Source of the DNA: Candidatus Poribacteria bacterium
GTDB taxonomy: Bacteria; Poribacteria; DTPJ01
Assembly: GCA_011334435.1 (NCBI GenBank)
Contig: DTPJ01000422.1
Coordinates: forward strand, 1 to 17,833
Direction of reading: 5' to 3'
Length of the DNA: 17,833 nt
Part shown: one piece after another, positions 6,491-14,618 of the stretch
Numbering within the stretch: position 1 is the stretch's first letter
Layout: each line of letters opens with the position of its first letter
Notes under the pieces: generated by a model
The model's input: only the letters and a program-made list of their open reading frames with translations
Databases searched by the model: none
Told to the model about the DNA's origin: nothing
Position numbers and translations under genes: made by a program

Positions 6491-9400
6491 ATGAAACAGG
6501 GTAGAATAGTAAAAGTATCAGGTCCCCTTGTTGTCGCAGAGGGTTTAGAAGGCGCCAGAATGTTTGATGTCGTCAGAGTTAGCGAACAAAGGCTTATTGG
6601 TGAAATTATTGAGATAAAAGGCGACAGGGCGTCTATACAAGTATATGAAAATACTGCTGGTCTTGGCGTTGGAGAACCAGTTGTATCTACTGGCGAACCG
6701 CTTAGCCTTGAATTAGGACCAGGTCTGCTTGGGTCAGTATATGATGGTATTCAAAGACCACTGAATGTTATCCAAGAGATGGCAGGTGACGTCATACCAA
6801 GAGGTGTTGAGGTTCCAGGACTTGACAGAAAAGCTATTTGGCATTTTGTCCCAACAGTTAAAGCAGGTGACAAAGTCACTGGCGGAGATATTATAGGCAC
6901 TGTCCAAGAGACAACCATAGTCAATCATAAAATTATGGTCCCGCCAAACATTGAGGGCGAAATTGTAGAAATAAATGAAGGGGATTATACTGTCACTGAC
7001 ACAGTCGCCAAAGTAAAAACTGCTGATGGTGTCCAAGATATTATAATGATGCAAAGATGGCCTGTCCGCGAACCAAGACCATCAAAGAAAAAATTATCGC
7101 CCCGTATTCCACTATTCACAGGGCAAAGAGTAATTGACGCTTTATTCCCAATAGGAAAAGGCGGAACTGCTTGTGTCCCTGGACCCTTTGGAAGTGGAAA
7201 ATGTGTAAGCGGTGATACACCCGTTTTTCTGTGCGATGGCGAGATCAAGCCAATTGCTGAAATATTTGAGGAATATAAAGATAAAGGGACAAAAATAATC
7301 AATGATGACGAAGAATATACAATTTTGGATCAACCCTTATCAGTGTTTACCTATCAAAACGGGAGAATAACACCTCAAAGCGTAAGATCAGTTTATAAAG
7401 GAAAATCAAAGAAACTTTTGATCGTAAAAACACAAACAGGTAGAATAGCAAAAGTTACACCGATACATAAACTTCTCAAAATAGATGGAGAATTGAATAT
7501 AACAGAGACGGAATCTATCAATTTGAAAGTGGGAGATTATATCATAAGCCCGAGATTGATAGAATTATCTGAATCACCGTTAATTGTAGAGCTATCCAAG
7601 AGATTTGGCAGTAAGAAGATATTGATAGATAAAGATTTTGCCGTTTTCTTAGGACTGATGTTCAGTAAAGGTAGTCTAAAAAAGAATAGTATAAGGCTCT
7701 ATAATAACGATGATAAAATATTAGACCTTTTCAATGAGTTGGCTTATAAGATATTTGGTCTTGACACTATCCGTTGTCAAATGAGAACAATAAAATGCGA
7801 GATTCTCAACAGCGAGATCATTAGCGAATTACTGAAAAATCTTGGTTATCCCGAATTTAAGAGGTCTCAACTTTGCTCAGTTCCAGCTAAATTGTTTATC
7901 AGTCCAACAGAGGTAATATCAGCATTTTTGGGGGCATATTTTGTATGTGATGGACATTTTGATCCAGAAAAAGGCGAAATAGAGTTCTCCTCTGCAAGCC
8001 ATAAAATGGCAAGAGATTTAACTTATCTTTGCTCTCGTATAGGGATTTTAACTCGTCTGCAAGAGAAGGTTATAGATCAGAGAACCTATTATAGAGTTTC
8101 CAGCTCTGGACGAGATGAGATAGAAAAATTCTACAACTACTGCAATATCGGTAATTATGAGGAGCTTGAAAAGATTAAAACCTATTTGGAAAAGGATAAA
8201 AGAGAATATTCTAACGTTGATATAGTTCCTCTGTCGCCAACTAAAATAGAAGAGTTATATAACCAAGCCAACAGACCGTATCAGGAGTTAAAAAATTCAG
8301 GGATAGAGATTTATAATTATCTTCAAGGCGAATTAATTAGACCAAAGACGCTTGCCAGTTTCGCCCAACACATAGGTAACGATTCTGTTAGACATATCGC
8401 GGTCAATCATTTAAGCCATGTTTATTGCGATAAAATAGTTGATATTCAGGAAATAGACAACGATGAACCCGTGTATGATATAGAAGTCCCAGAAGGACAT
8501 AATTTTGTCGGAGGTATTGCACCTACGATTTTCCATAATACTGTTATTCAGCACCAGTTAGCCAAATGGGCAGATGCCGAAATTATCGTATACGTCGGTT
8601 GTGGAGAACGTGGAAATGAGATGACAGACGTCCTTATGGAATTCCCACACTTGTTAGACCCTAAAAGTGGTGAACCTTTGATGAAAAGGACAGTCCTAAT
8701 TGCAAACACATCAAATATGCCTGTCGCAGCACGTGAAGCGTCTGTTTATACAGGGATCACTATCGCAGAATACTTCCGAGATATGGGATATAGCGTTGCA
8801 TTAATGGCGGACTCAACTTCCAGATGGGCAGAGGCAATGCGTGAAATATCAGGTCGTCTTGAAGAAATGCCCGGCGAGGAAGGTTACCCCGCATATCTCG
8901 GCACAAGAATAGCTGAATTTTACGAGAGAGCAGGAAGAGTTATATGTCTCGGTTCTGATAATAGAGAAGGTGCTTTAAGTGTCGTTGGAGCAGTTTCACC
9001 TCCCGGCGGAGATTTAGCAGACCCAGTAGTTCAAGCGACACTCCGAGTTGTCAAAGTCTTCTGGAGTCTTGAAGCAGAGTTGGCTTATGCAAGGCATTTC
9101 CCCGCCATAAGTTGGCTTAACAGCTATTCATTATATATTGAAGACTTAGAAGATTATTACCGAGAAGAAGCCCCTGAATGGATAAGTATGCGTGAATCCG
9201 CCAGAGAGATACTCCAACAGGAAGCAGAATTGAAAGAAATAGTCCAACTTATAGGTATTGACGCCTTATCCCCAGACAACAGATTGATAATGGAAACAGC
9301 AAAGTCAATCCGTGAAGATTTCTTGCACCAAAGTGCCTTCCATGAGATTGACACTTATGCCTCTTTCAATAAGCAATATAAGATGTTAGAGCTTGTTATG

Positions 9401-9568
9401 TTCTTCCATAAACGTGCAGAAGAAGCCTTAAAATCTGGTATGGCGATAATGGATATAGCAACTCTACCAGTTAGAGAAGAGATAGCCAGAGCGAAATACA
9501 TATCTGAAAGCGAATTAGATAAATTAGAGGAAATAAAGAAAAATATAATCGCACAAACGGAATTCTAA
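6491..9568 (+). CDS. ntpA: V/A-type ATPase catalytic subunit A precursor, interrupted by an intein
   Basis: The 1025-residue precursor carries two extein parts, residues 1-237 and 684-1025, which join to a normal 579-residue subunit A. The N-extein holds the beta barrel, the A-specific bulge domain and the start of Walker A, GPFGSGK, ending at Lys237. The C-extein resumes with Thr684 ([14 protein letters not shown]), then [11 protein letters not shown] with the catalytic Glu (precursor Glu706, mature Glu260), and [20 protein letters not shown]. The subunit hydrolyses or makes ATP in the A3B3 head. Because the intein separates the P-loop Lys from Thr, the unspliced protein should be inactive. 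AAGGAG lies 12 bases before the ATG. Subunit F is 23 bases upstream; a two-gene DUF4258-DUF2283 insertion separates it from ntpB. Confidence 0.97.
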   Translation: MKQGRIVKVSGPLVVAEGLEGARMFDVVRVSEQRLIGEIIEIKGDRASIQVYENTAGLGVGEPVVSTGEPLSLELGPGLLGSVYDGIQRPLNVIQEMAGDVIPRGVEVPGLDRKAIWHFVPTVKAGDKVTGGDIIGTVQETTIVNHKIMVPPNIEGEIVEINEGDYTVTDTVAKVKTADGVQDIIMMQRWPVREPRPSKKKLSPRIPLFTGQRVIDALFPIGKGGTACVPGPFGSGKCVSGDTPVFLCDGEIKPIAEIFEEYKDKGTKIINDDEEYTILDQPLSVFTYQNGRITPQSVRSVYKGKSKKLLIVKTQTGRIAKVTPIHKLLKIDGELNITETESINLKVGDYIISPRLIELSESPLIVELSKRFGSKKILIDKDFAVFLGLMFSKGSLKKNSIRLYNNDDKILDLFNELAYKIFGLDTIRCQMRTIKCEILNSEIISELLKNLGYPEFKRSQLCSVPAKLFISPTEVISAFLGAYFVCDGHFDPEKGEIEFSSASHKMARDLTYLCSRIGILTRLQEKVIDQRTYYRVSSSGRDEIEKFYNYCNIGNYEELEKIKTYLEKDKREYSNVDIVPLSPTKIEELYNQANRPYQELKNSGIEIYNYLQGELIRPKTLASFAQHIGNDSVRHIAVNHLSHVYCDKIVDIQEIDNDEPVYDIEVPEGHNFVGGIAPTIFHNTVIQHQLAKWADAEIIVYVGCGERGNEMTDVLMEFPHLLDPKSGEPLMKRTVLIANTSNMPVAAREASVYTGITIAEYFRDMGYSVALMADSTSRWAEAMREISGRLEEMPGEEGYPAYLGTRIAEFYERAGRVICLGSDNREGALSVVGAVSPPGGDLADPVVQATLRVVKVFWSLEAELAYARHFPAISWLNSYSLYIEDLEDYYREEAPEWISMRESAREILQQEAELKEIVQLIGIDALSPDNRLIMETAKSIREDFLHQSAFHEIDTYASFNKQYKMLELVMFFHKRAEEALKSGMAIMDIATLPVREEIARAKYISESELDKLEEIKKNIIAQTEF
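7202..8539 (+). mobile_element. VMA-b-site intein with degenerate LAGLIDADG endonuclease domain
   Basis: This 446-residue in-frame insertion (precursor residues 238-683) starts with Cys1 in [10 protein letters not shown] and ends in FHN, followed by Thr as the +1 residue. Block B has TPIH (intein Thr86, His89), block F reads [15 protein letters not shown] and block G IAPTIFHN, so all splicing residues are present. The site, GPFGSGK/T, is the one used by Pyrococcus and Thermoplasma VMA inteins. From memory it resembles the P. horikoshii VMA intein along its length, for example [10 protein letters not shown] near the C-terminus. The endonuclease domain has a first motif FLGLMFSKG, with Lys156 where Asp is expected, and a second AYFVCDG with Asp250 intact. 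Splicing is predicted to be active and DNA cutting lost. Confidence 0.95.
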
Positions 9569-9590
9569 TGCTTGACTAAACTAACTTTAA

Positions 9591-9818
9591 ATGAAAAAAG
9601 AATGGATATGGACTGATCACATAAAAGAGCAAATAATAGAACGTGAACTATCAATAGAATTAGTGGAGACAATTCTGAATGAACCAGATGAAATTGTAGA
9701 AGGAAACCTTGGGCGTCAAATATATCACAAGCTAATAGATGATAAACTCATACGAGTAATTACTGATGGTAATGTTCTCATAACAGTATATATTACAGAC
9801 AAAGTAAGAAAATACTGA
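9591..9818 (+). CDS. DUF4258-type small protein, putative toxin-like partner
   Basis: The 75-residue product (WTDHIKEQIIERELSIELVETILNEPDEIVEG, read in two parts around residues 7-38, then RQIYHKL and LIRVITDGNVLITVYIT) has the H...R..I......V...L..P..I pattern and C-terminal strand pair of DUF4258 proteins. That family resembles BrnT/RelE-fold toxins and is often found next to DUF2283 genes, as here, with 14 bases between them. It lies 22 bases after ntpA and has no clear SD (TAACTTTAA precedes the ATG), so translation may be coupled to ntpA or weak. Function is unproven; toxin-antitoxin activity is inference from the family pairing. It has no known place in ATPase assembly. Confidence 0.7.
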   Translation: MKKEWIWTDHIKEQIIERELSIELVETILNEPDEIVEGNLGRQIYHKLIDDKLIRVITDGNVLITVYITDKVRKY

Positions 9819-9832
9819 AAAGGCAAATAGAT

Positions 9833-10066
9833 ATGAGAATAAGATACTCACAAGAAGCAGATGCAATATATATCCGCTTTAACGAAAATAAAATAGTAAA
9901 TTCTGATGAAATATCCGATGACATAATTGCTGATTATGATGAACATGGCAAAATCGTAGGGATTGAAATCTTATGGGCATCTGATAAAGCAGATATGGAT
10001 AAGCTTATTATACAATCATTTGATAAGGTAATGATAGAATCCGCTGTAAATGCTAAGGTAGCATAA
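9833..10066 (+). CDS. DUF2283 family small protein
   Basis: The 77-residue product has the DUF2283 signature: an N-terminal YSQEADAIYIRF strand pair, an acidic middle (SDEISDDIIADYDEHG) and KIVGIEIL, followed by a variable C-terminal helix. The family forms a small beta-rich domain and is frequently paired with DUF4258, as it is here, which has led to its being treated as a putative antitoxin. AAAAGG lies about 8 bases upstream of the ATG. It ends 28 bases before ntpB, so the pair is inserted neatly between the two head subunit genes without breaking either. Molecular role unknown. Confidence 0.75.
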   Translation: MRIRYSQEADAIYIRFNENKIVNSDEISDDIIADYDEHGKIVGIEILWASDKADMDKLIIQSFDKVMIESAVNAKVA

Positions 10067-10094
10067 ATAAGCCAATATTTATTGAGGTGATTTT

Positions 10095-11507
10095 ATGGTA
10101 AAAGAATATCAAACGGTAACTGAAATAGCCGGACCCTTAATGTTAGTAGAAAAAGTTGAGGGAGTTAAATTTGAGGAATTAGTGGAAGTTGAACTTCCTA
10201 ATAAAGAGATCAGACGTGGAAGAGTGTTAGAAGTTTCAGAAGATAAAGCACTTGTGCAGTTATTTGAAGGTGCAAGAGGAGTTAGCGCACAAGGGAGTAA
10301 AGTCAGATTTCTTGGTAAAGGAGTTGAACTTCCTGTATCAGAGGATATATTAGGCAGAGTTTTTGATGGACAAGGCAGACCAATTGACGGTGGTCCAAAA
10401 ATACTGCCAGAAAAGCGATTAGATATAAACGGTAGTCCTCTTAATCCTTATGCACGTGACTATCCATCTGAATTCATACAGACAGGAATATCATGTATTG
10501 ATGGTCTAAATACGCTTGTCAGAGGTCAAAAACTGCCGATATTCTCAGGTTCAGGTTTGCCACATTCCAAGATGGCTGTCCAAATAGCGAGACAGGCAAA
10601 AGTTTTGGGAACAGGAGAAAGTTTCGCAGTCGTTTTCGCTGCTATGGGCATAACCTTTGAGGAATCTGAATTCTTTATCAACGATTTCCGTAAAACTGGC
10701 GCTATTGATAGGGCAGTTCTTTTTATCAATTTAGCTGATGACCCTGCTATTGAGCGTCTGTCAACCCCGAGAATGGCGTTAACCGCTGCTGAATACTTAG
10801 CTTTTGAAAAAGGGATGCACGTTTTAGCGATATTGACGGATATGACGAACTACTGCGAAGCACTTAGAGAAATCTCCGCAGCAAGAAAAGAAATCCCCGG
10901 CAGAAGAGGATACCCCGGATATATGTATACAGACCTTGCCAGTATCTATGAAAGGGCAGGAAGAATAAAAGGGAAACCCGGATCAATAACACAAATCCCA
11001 ATTTTGACAATGCCAGAAGACGATAAGACGCATCCTATTCCCGATCTTACAGGATATATAACCGAAGGTCAGGTTGTTTTAAGCAGACCAATGCATAGAA
11101 AAGGCATTTATCCACCTGTTGATGCTCCACAATCATTATCGCGTCTAAAAGATAAAGGTATCGGCGAGGGCAAAACAAGGAAAGATCACTCAGACCTATT
11201 TAATCAGCTTTATGATGCCTATACCAAAGGGCTTGCTGCCCGTGAATTAGAGGTCATTCTTGGCGAAGCAGCGCTAAGCGAGATGGACAGAATATTCTAT
11301 AAATTTGCTGATGCTTTTGAAAGACAATATATACAGCAAGGAGAATATGAAAATAGGTCAATAGAAGAAACGCTTGATCTCGGTTGGAAACTGCTTTCTA
11401 CAATTCCAACATCGGAACTTAAACGTATTAGACCTCAGTATTTGGAAGAATTTATGCCAAGATTTATCAATCAGCCTGAAGAGGAAGAAGTATTAGTCAG
11501 TAAGTGA
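10095..11507 (+). CDS. ntpB: V/A-type ATPase regulatory/non-catalytic subunit B
   Basis: At 470 residues this is a full-length subunit B, the non-catalytic partner of A in the A3B3 ring. It starts with the beta-barrel stretch [16 protein letters not shown] and shows [19 protein letters not shown] in the position where A has Walker A, so it lacks the GKT needed for catalysis. It also has [20 protein letters not shown] and the [11 protein letters not shown] segment, whose Arg350 matches the arginine finger that reaches into the catalytic site of A. A GAGGTGA SD (10084-10090) precedes the ATG. It is followed after 26 bases by ntpD. No anomalies were seen in the protein; the only oddity is the two-gene insertion before it. 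Confidence 0.97.
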   Translation: MVKEYQTVTEIAGPLMLVEKVEGVKFEELVEVELPNKEIRRGRVLEVSEDKALVQLFEGARGVSAQGSKVRFLGKGVELPVSEDILGRVFDGQGRPIDGGPKILPEKRLDINGSPLNPYARDYPSEFIQTGISCIDGLNTLVRGQKLPIFSGSGLPHSKMAVQIARQAKVLGTGESFAVVFAAMGITFEESEFFINDFRKTGAIDRAVLFINLADDPAIERLSTPRMALTAAEYLAFEKGMHVLAILTDMTNYCEALREISAARKEIPGRRGYPGYMYTDLASIYERAGRIKGKPGSITQIPILTMPEDDKTHPIPDLTGYITEGQVVLSRPMHRKGIYPPVDAPQSLSRLKDKGIGEGKTRKDHSDLFNQLYDAYTKGLAARELEVILGEAALSEMDRIFYKFADAFERQYIQQGEYENRSIEETLDLGWKLLSTIPTSELKRIRPQYLEEFMPRFINQPEEEEVLVSK

Positions 11508-11533
11508 TCACTATCTTAGGGAGGCAATAACAG

Positions 11534-12154
11534 TTGATACTTGAAGTTAATGCTACAAGAATGGAGCTTCTAAAGCTCAAAAAGCGATTAGTTTTGGCAA
11601 GGAAAGGATATGACTTTCTGAAAAAAAAGCAAGATGAACTGATGCGTAGGTTTTTTGAATTGCTTGAACAAGTTGGCGAGCTTAGAACCGATATAGAAAA
11701 CCGTATCCAAAAGGCACATAGAAGCTTTTTAATGGCTCTTTCTGTTATGGATAGAGAAAAATTAGAAGAAGCTATGATGTTCCCAAGCCAAAAACTAAAT
11801 ATGGAAGTATCCACTGCATCAGTTATGAACTTACGTTTACCAAGGTTTGATGTGAGTTCAGAAGGTAGCGTCTATTCATACGGTTTTGCAGAAACCTCTG
11901 CTGATTTAGATTCTGCTTTGGGTGCCTATTCTGAACTTCTTCCAGAGATGCTTCGTCTTTCACAAATTGAGCGATCTGTTGAACTTTTGGCAAATGAAAT
12001 AGAGGTAACACGACGAAGAGTTAATGCGTTGGAATATATCCTAATTCCAAATCTCCAAGATACCATAAAATATATAACTATGAGGCTTGATGAGATGGAA
12101 CGGTCCAACCTTTCACGTCTTATGAGAGTTAAAGAGATCGTCAGAAGCCATTAA
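11534..12154 (+). CDS. ntpD: V/A-type ATPase central shaft subunit D
   Basis: The 206-residue product is the long antiparallel coiled coil that rotates inside the A3B3 head. The N-terminal helix starts with the conserved NATRMELLKLKKRLVLARKG and the C-terminal helix has EVTRRRVNALEYILIPNL, both hallmarks of the family. A less conserved middle holds the short hairpin. The start is TTG at 11534, supported by a strong AGGGAGG 9 bases upstream; no ATG lies between the SD and the conserved N-terminus. It is the last gene of the operon. No clear intrinsic terminator is visible in the 181 bases before the convergent gene; that gap holds repeat copy 2. Confidence 0.96.
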   Translation: MILEVNATRMELLKLKKRLVLARKGYDFLKKKQDELMRRFFELLEQVGELRTDIENRIQKAHRSFLMALSVMDREKLEEAMMFPSQKLNMEVSTASVMNLRLPRFDVSSEGSVYSYGFAETSADLDSALGAYSELLPEMLRLSQIERSVELLANEIEVTRRRVNALEYILIPNLQDTIKYITMRLDEMERSNLSRLMRVKEIVRSH

Positions 12155-12215
12155 TTCTGATCTAAAAACTGTTATCTCCTGCGAAAATTTGATTGTGCAT
12201 AATGTTAAAGCACTT

Positions 12216-12259
12216 TGGATTCCTGCTTTCGCAAGAATGACAAACTTTTTTATAGGTGA
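12216..12259 (+). repeat. 44-bp dispersed repeat, copy 2
   Basis: It matches 5057-5100 at 41 of 44 positions; all three differences are C/T or G/A transitions. Two of them fall in the hairpin (TGCTTTCGCAAGAAT against TGCTTCCGCAGGAAT), so one stem pair is lost. A T-run (six T) follows within 12 bases, which could give weak bidirectional termination between the convergent ntpD and the acetyltransferase-hydrolase gene. Nothing else was recognised in 12155-12335. Confidence 0.8.
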
Positions 12260-12335
12260 AGGACGTATTTTTAGGTATTGCTTGGCTTTATAGTAAAAAA
12301 GTAAATGCTATTGGATTGTATTATACATTCTGAAT

Positions 12336-14081
12336 TTAGCTTTCGTTAAAGGCATTTCTTTTCAGCCAATTGGACATCATTTCAAAAGCCTTCATATTCA
12401 AGGCGTGCTGACCTTCCTCTATGATGATTTGAACTCCTGCATCTGGGGCTTGATAAGCCTGAGTTGCAGAGGCAGAAAAAGCTTTTAATCCAGATAAAGG
12501 CATTCCAGCATCTTCGGTTGTCCCATATATAAATAGCGGCTTAGGGATTATAGCAGGGATTAATTGAGGATGATCTAAATCGTTGATTAAAAGATCAGGG
12601 ACATAATAATATAAACTATGAAATCCTGTTGAGCCTTCACGTATAAGACTTCTAACCGATCCAACGCCACCACAAAATGTGAAACAGGCAGAAATTCGGT
12701 TGTCAACGACAAAGCTATAAAATGCGGATATTCCACCAAGCGAAAACCCACCGACAGCGATCTTATTTTTATCTATTTCAGGACGAAGACAAAGATAATC
12801 CATACAGGTAACAACATCAGAAACTAACCAGCCCATAGCTGTTTGACCATATACAGACAAAAGCTTTGGAAACTCCCAATTCCAAGGTTCAAGTCTTGGG
12901 GGATGGCTAAATTGCGTTATAGCAACTGCTATAAATCCCCTTCTTGCAAGTTCCCTTGCCCAACCTATAAGCGATCCGCCTCTTTCTAAAAATGGCTGTT
13001 CCATCAATCTCTCGTAGGTTTCACCTGTCCCATGTAAGCATATAATCGCTGGAAGTTTATCTTTATAGCCTTTTGGAATAGCCATAATGACAGGGATAAA
13101 ATCGCTAATATTGCCTTTCAAACGAAACTCTTCAATGATTAAATTATCCGAAGTTTCAAAACGATTTTTCATCTCAATTGATGGAGGATTTAAATTTTTG
13201 GGAACTCGGAGGGCATTTATTAGCTTTTGTGCTATCGGATTCTTTGATTCCATTAATGGAATTGGTTTCGTAAATTTTTCGTCAAGCATCTTGCCATAAT
13301 TAGGCATAAACCGTTGTGCAACGAATTTAGAGTCTTTGCTGACAAGAAAAAGAGGGTCTTGACGGATTAACCTCATGGTGTAATCATACATATCCCTTGA
13401 ACGAAAGGCACGAATGAAACTTTTGCCAACAGTGGTAGTTTTAACAAGCCCTTCGCTTTCCATTCTCAGTCCAAGTGGCATGAAATCATAATTGACATTA
13501 GGCTGTCTTGCAAAAAATGGATAGGTCTTCCTTTGAGATATACCGTTATATATTACCGTTCCAGTGAGATTGATCCATCGCCGATAGGGAACTTCTGCCC
13601 GTTCCTCAATAATATGTATCATAGTGCATCTATTATAGTCCACGCCTATAAGGACAATCCAAGCGTCTAATTCCAACAACCTATAGAATGGACTATCAAT
13701 AGAAAAATCGGTGAGATTGTGTCGTTCTGTTATATCTTCTGCATAACGACCAATGACTGCGATTGGATGTGGGGCATGATAGCTTTTTCTACTGCCTTCC
13801 CAATTTCTGACAGTTTCTGATATTTGTCCCATAAGTGATGGGGAGTTTTCTCTATCCCATACTTGATCAGGACCATCCCAGAAATAATTGCGAAATATAG
13901 GAACTGCCAATGTGCCGTCTTCGCCAAGCACATCAAGGAACGCCTTTACGACAGTTTCTGCCCCACCTTCCACATAACCAAAAGAACTTAACGAACTATG
14001 GACGAAGGCAACATCGCCTTGTTTTAGACCAAGTTTTCTAAGACCATCTGCTATATCTGCCTGAGTAACTGATTGATCCAA
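12336..14081 (-). CDS. Fusion of AAC(3)-type N-acetyltransferase and alpha/beta hydrolase
   Basis: The 581-residue protein joins two enzymes. Residues 5 to about 265 are an antibiotic N-acetyltransferase (AAC(3)) domain: FVHSSLSSFGYVEGGAETVV, then HPIAVIGRYAEDIT, DSPFYRLLELDAWIVLIGV and MIHIIEERAEVPYRRW with the family His156/Glu159. These enzymes use acetyl-CoA. Residues about 310-578 are an alpha/beta hydrolase of the dienelactone-hydrolase/acyl-esterase kind, with oxyanion HGTGE (350-354), nucleophile GFSLGG (Ser447), a likely acid Asp524 and EGQH His559. Both catalytic sets look intact. The start is TTG at 14081, with GGAGAG about 7 bases upstream. There is no signal peptide, so it is probably cytoplasmic. 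It lies 28 bases after the second Spy-like gene, perhaps in its operon. Substrates are unknown; calling it aminoglycoside resistance would be unjustified. Confidence 0.85.
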   Translation of the reverse strand: MDQSVTQADIADGLRKLGLKQGDVAFVHSSLSSFGYVEGGAETVVKAFLDVLGEDGTLAVPIFRNYFWDGPDQVWDRENSPSLMGQISETVRNWEGSRKSYHAPHPIAVIGRYAEDITERHNLTDFSIDSPFYRLLELDAWIVLIGVDYNRCTMIHIIEERAEVPYRRWINLTGTVIYNGISQRKTYPFFARQPNVNYDFMPLGLRMESEGLVKTTTVGKSFIRAFRSRDMYDYTMRLIRQDPLFLVSKDSKFVAQRFMPNYGKMLDEKFTKPIPLMESKNPIAQKLINALRVPKNLNPPSIEMKNRFETSDNLIIEEFRLKGNISDFIPVIMAIPKGYKDKLPAIICLHGTGETYERLMEQPFLERGGSLIGWARELARRGFIAVAITQFSHPPRLEPWNWEFPKLLSVYGQTAMGWLVSDVVTCMDYLCLRPEIDKNKIAVGGFSLGGISAFYSFVVDNRISACFTFCGGVGSVRSLIREGSTGFHSLYYYVPDLLINDLDHPQLIPAIIPKPLFIYGTTEDAGMPLSGLKAFSASATQAYQAPDAGVQIIIEEGQHALNMKAFEMMSNWLKRNAFNES

Positions 14082-14109
14082 CGTCTACTCTCCGACAAAA
14101 CTTTTACTG

Positions 14110-14604
14110 TTATCTCCCTTGTGGTCTGCCACCGCCAGGTTGTCCTTGTGGAGCGCCTGCTCCCTGACGTTGACGTTGTGGACGCTCAGTCAGTTTCGTT
14201 TCATATTCGGTCAGTTTTTTCATATCATCAGCAGATAATATTTCTTTGAGTTTCTCAATCCTTTTTTCTTTGATCTTATCTGCCTCTGCCCTGATTCCCA
14301 TCATTGCATCTCTATCATTGCCGACCTGTTCTAACTTTTTATTTAATTCGCTGTATGCTTTCCAAGATTCTAAATAGATCGCCCTGATCTTTGGCAATTG
14401 TTCGTCAGGGACGTTCATTTCAAGCAAAAGATATGCTAACGATCTTTCCATTGTAAGCGTGAGGACGCTTTGCATACCGCCCATCATCATCATTCCGCCA
14501 CCAGGTCCGCCGGGCATCCCACCTGGGGGAGCTTGCGCGATTATGGCAATTGCAAGTATTATAGTAAAAACGATCGCCGAAGAAATCACAATTAATCGCT
14601 TCAT
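14110..14604 (-). CDS. Spy/CpxP-like periplasmic protein, Met/Gly-rich (second copy)
   Basis: This 164-residue protein has a Sec signal peptide (MKRLIVISSAIVFTIILAI, likely cut after IIAQA), then a Gly/Met/Pro-rich stretch (PGGPGGGMMMMGGMQ), a helical core, and a Gln/Gly/Pro-rich C-terminal tail (GAGAPQGQPGGGRPQGR). The helical core ends with LKEILSADDMKKLTEYETKL, in the place of the LTxxQ repeats of Spy/CpxP proteins. Such proteins are periplasmic chaperones or metal/stress sensors; a role here is inferred. The ATG at 14604 is preferred to the one at 14622 because the strong SD AGGAGG lies between them. The 14622 ATG overlaps the stop of the RseB-like gene (ATGA), so the two genes are coupled. 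The Met cluster could bind metal, but that is a guess. Confidence 0.7.
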   Translation of the reverse strand: MKRLIVISSAIVFTIILAIAIIAQAPPGGMPGGPGGGMMMMGGMQSVLTLTMERSLAYLLLEMNVPDEQLPKIRAIYLESWKAYSELNKKLEQVGNDRDAMMGIRAEADKIKEKRIEKLKEILSADDMKKLTEYETKLTERPQRQRQGAGAPQGQPGGGRPQGR

Positions 14605-14618
14605 TTTAACTTTCCTCC

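Noticed and set aside
6734..7333. Several open frames of 60-110 codons on the minus strand opposite ntpA
   Set aside because: They shadow the conserved A subunit and the start of the intein; their composition looks random.
7202..8539. The long insert in ntpA as a group II intron, IS element or assembly error
   Set aside because: The frame stays open throughout, the ends carry the Cys and His-Asn splice residues, and the insert has Hint blocks and two LAGLIDADG-type motifs, so an intein explains it fully.
12155..12335. Intrinsic terminator of the ATPase operon
   Set aside because: Small inverted pieces exist (for example GTGC...GCAC at 12195-12213, and the damaged repeat hairpin with a displaced T-run), but none forms a convincing stem directly followed by a T-run.
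12336..14081. Aminoglycoside resistance gene
   Set aside because: The AAC(3) fold family includes many enzymes acting on other substrates, and the fused hydrolase and the absence of other resistance genes or mobile elements argue against a clinical-type resistance function.
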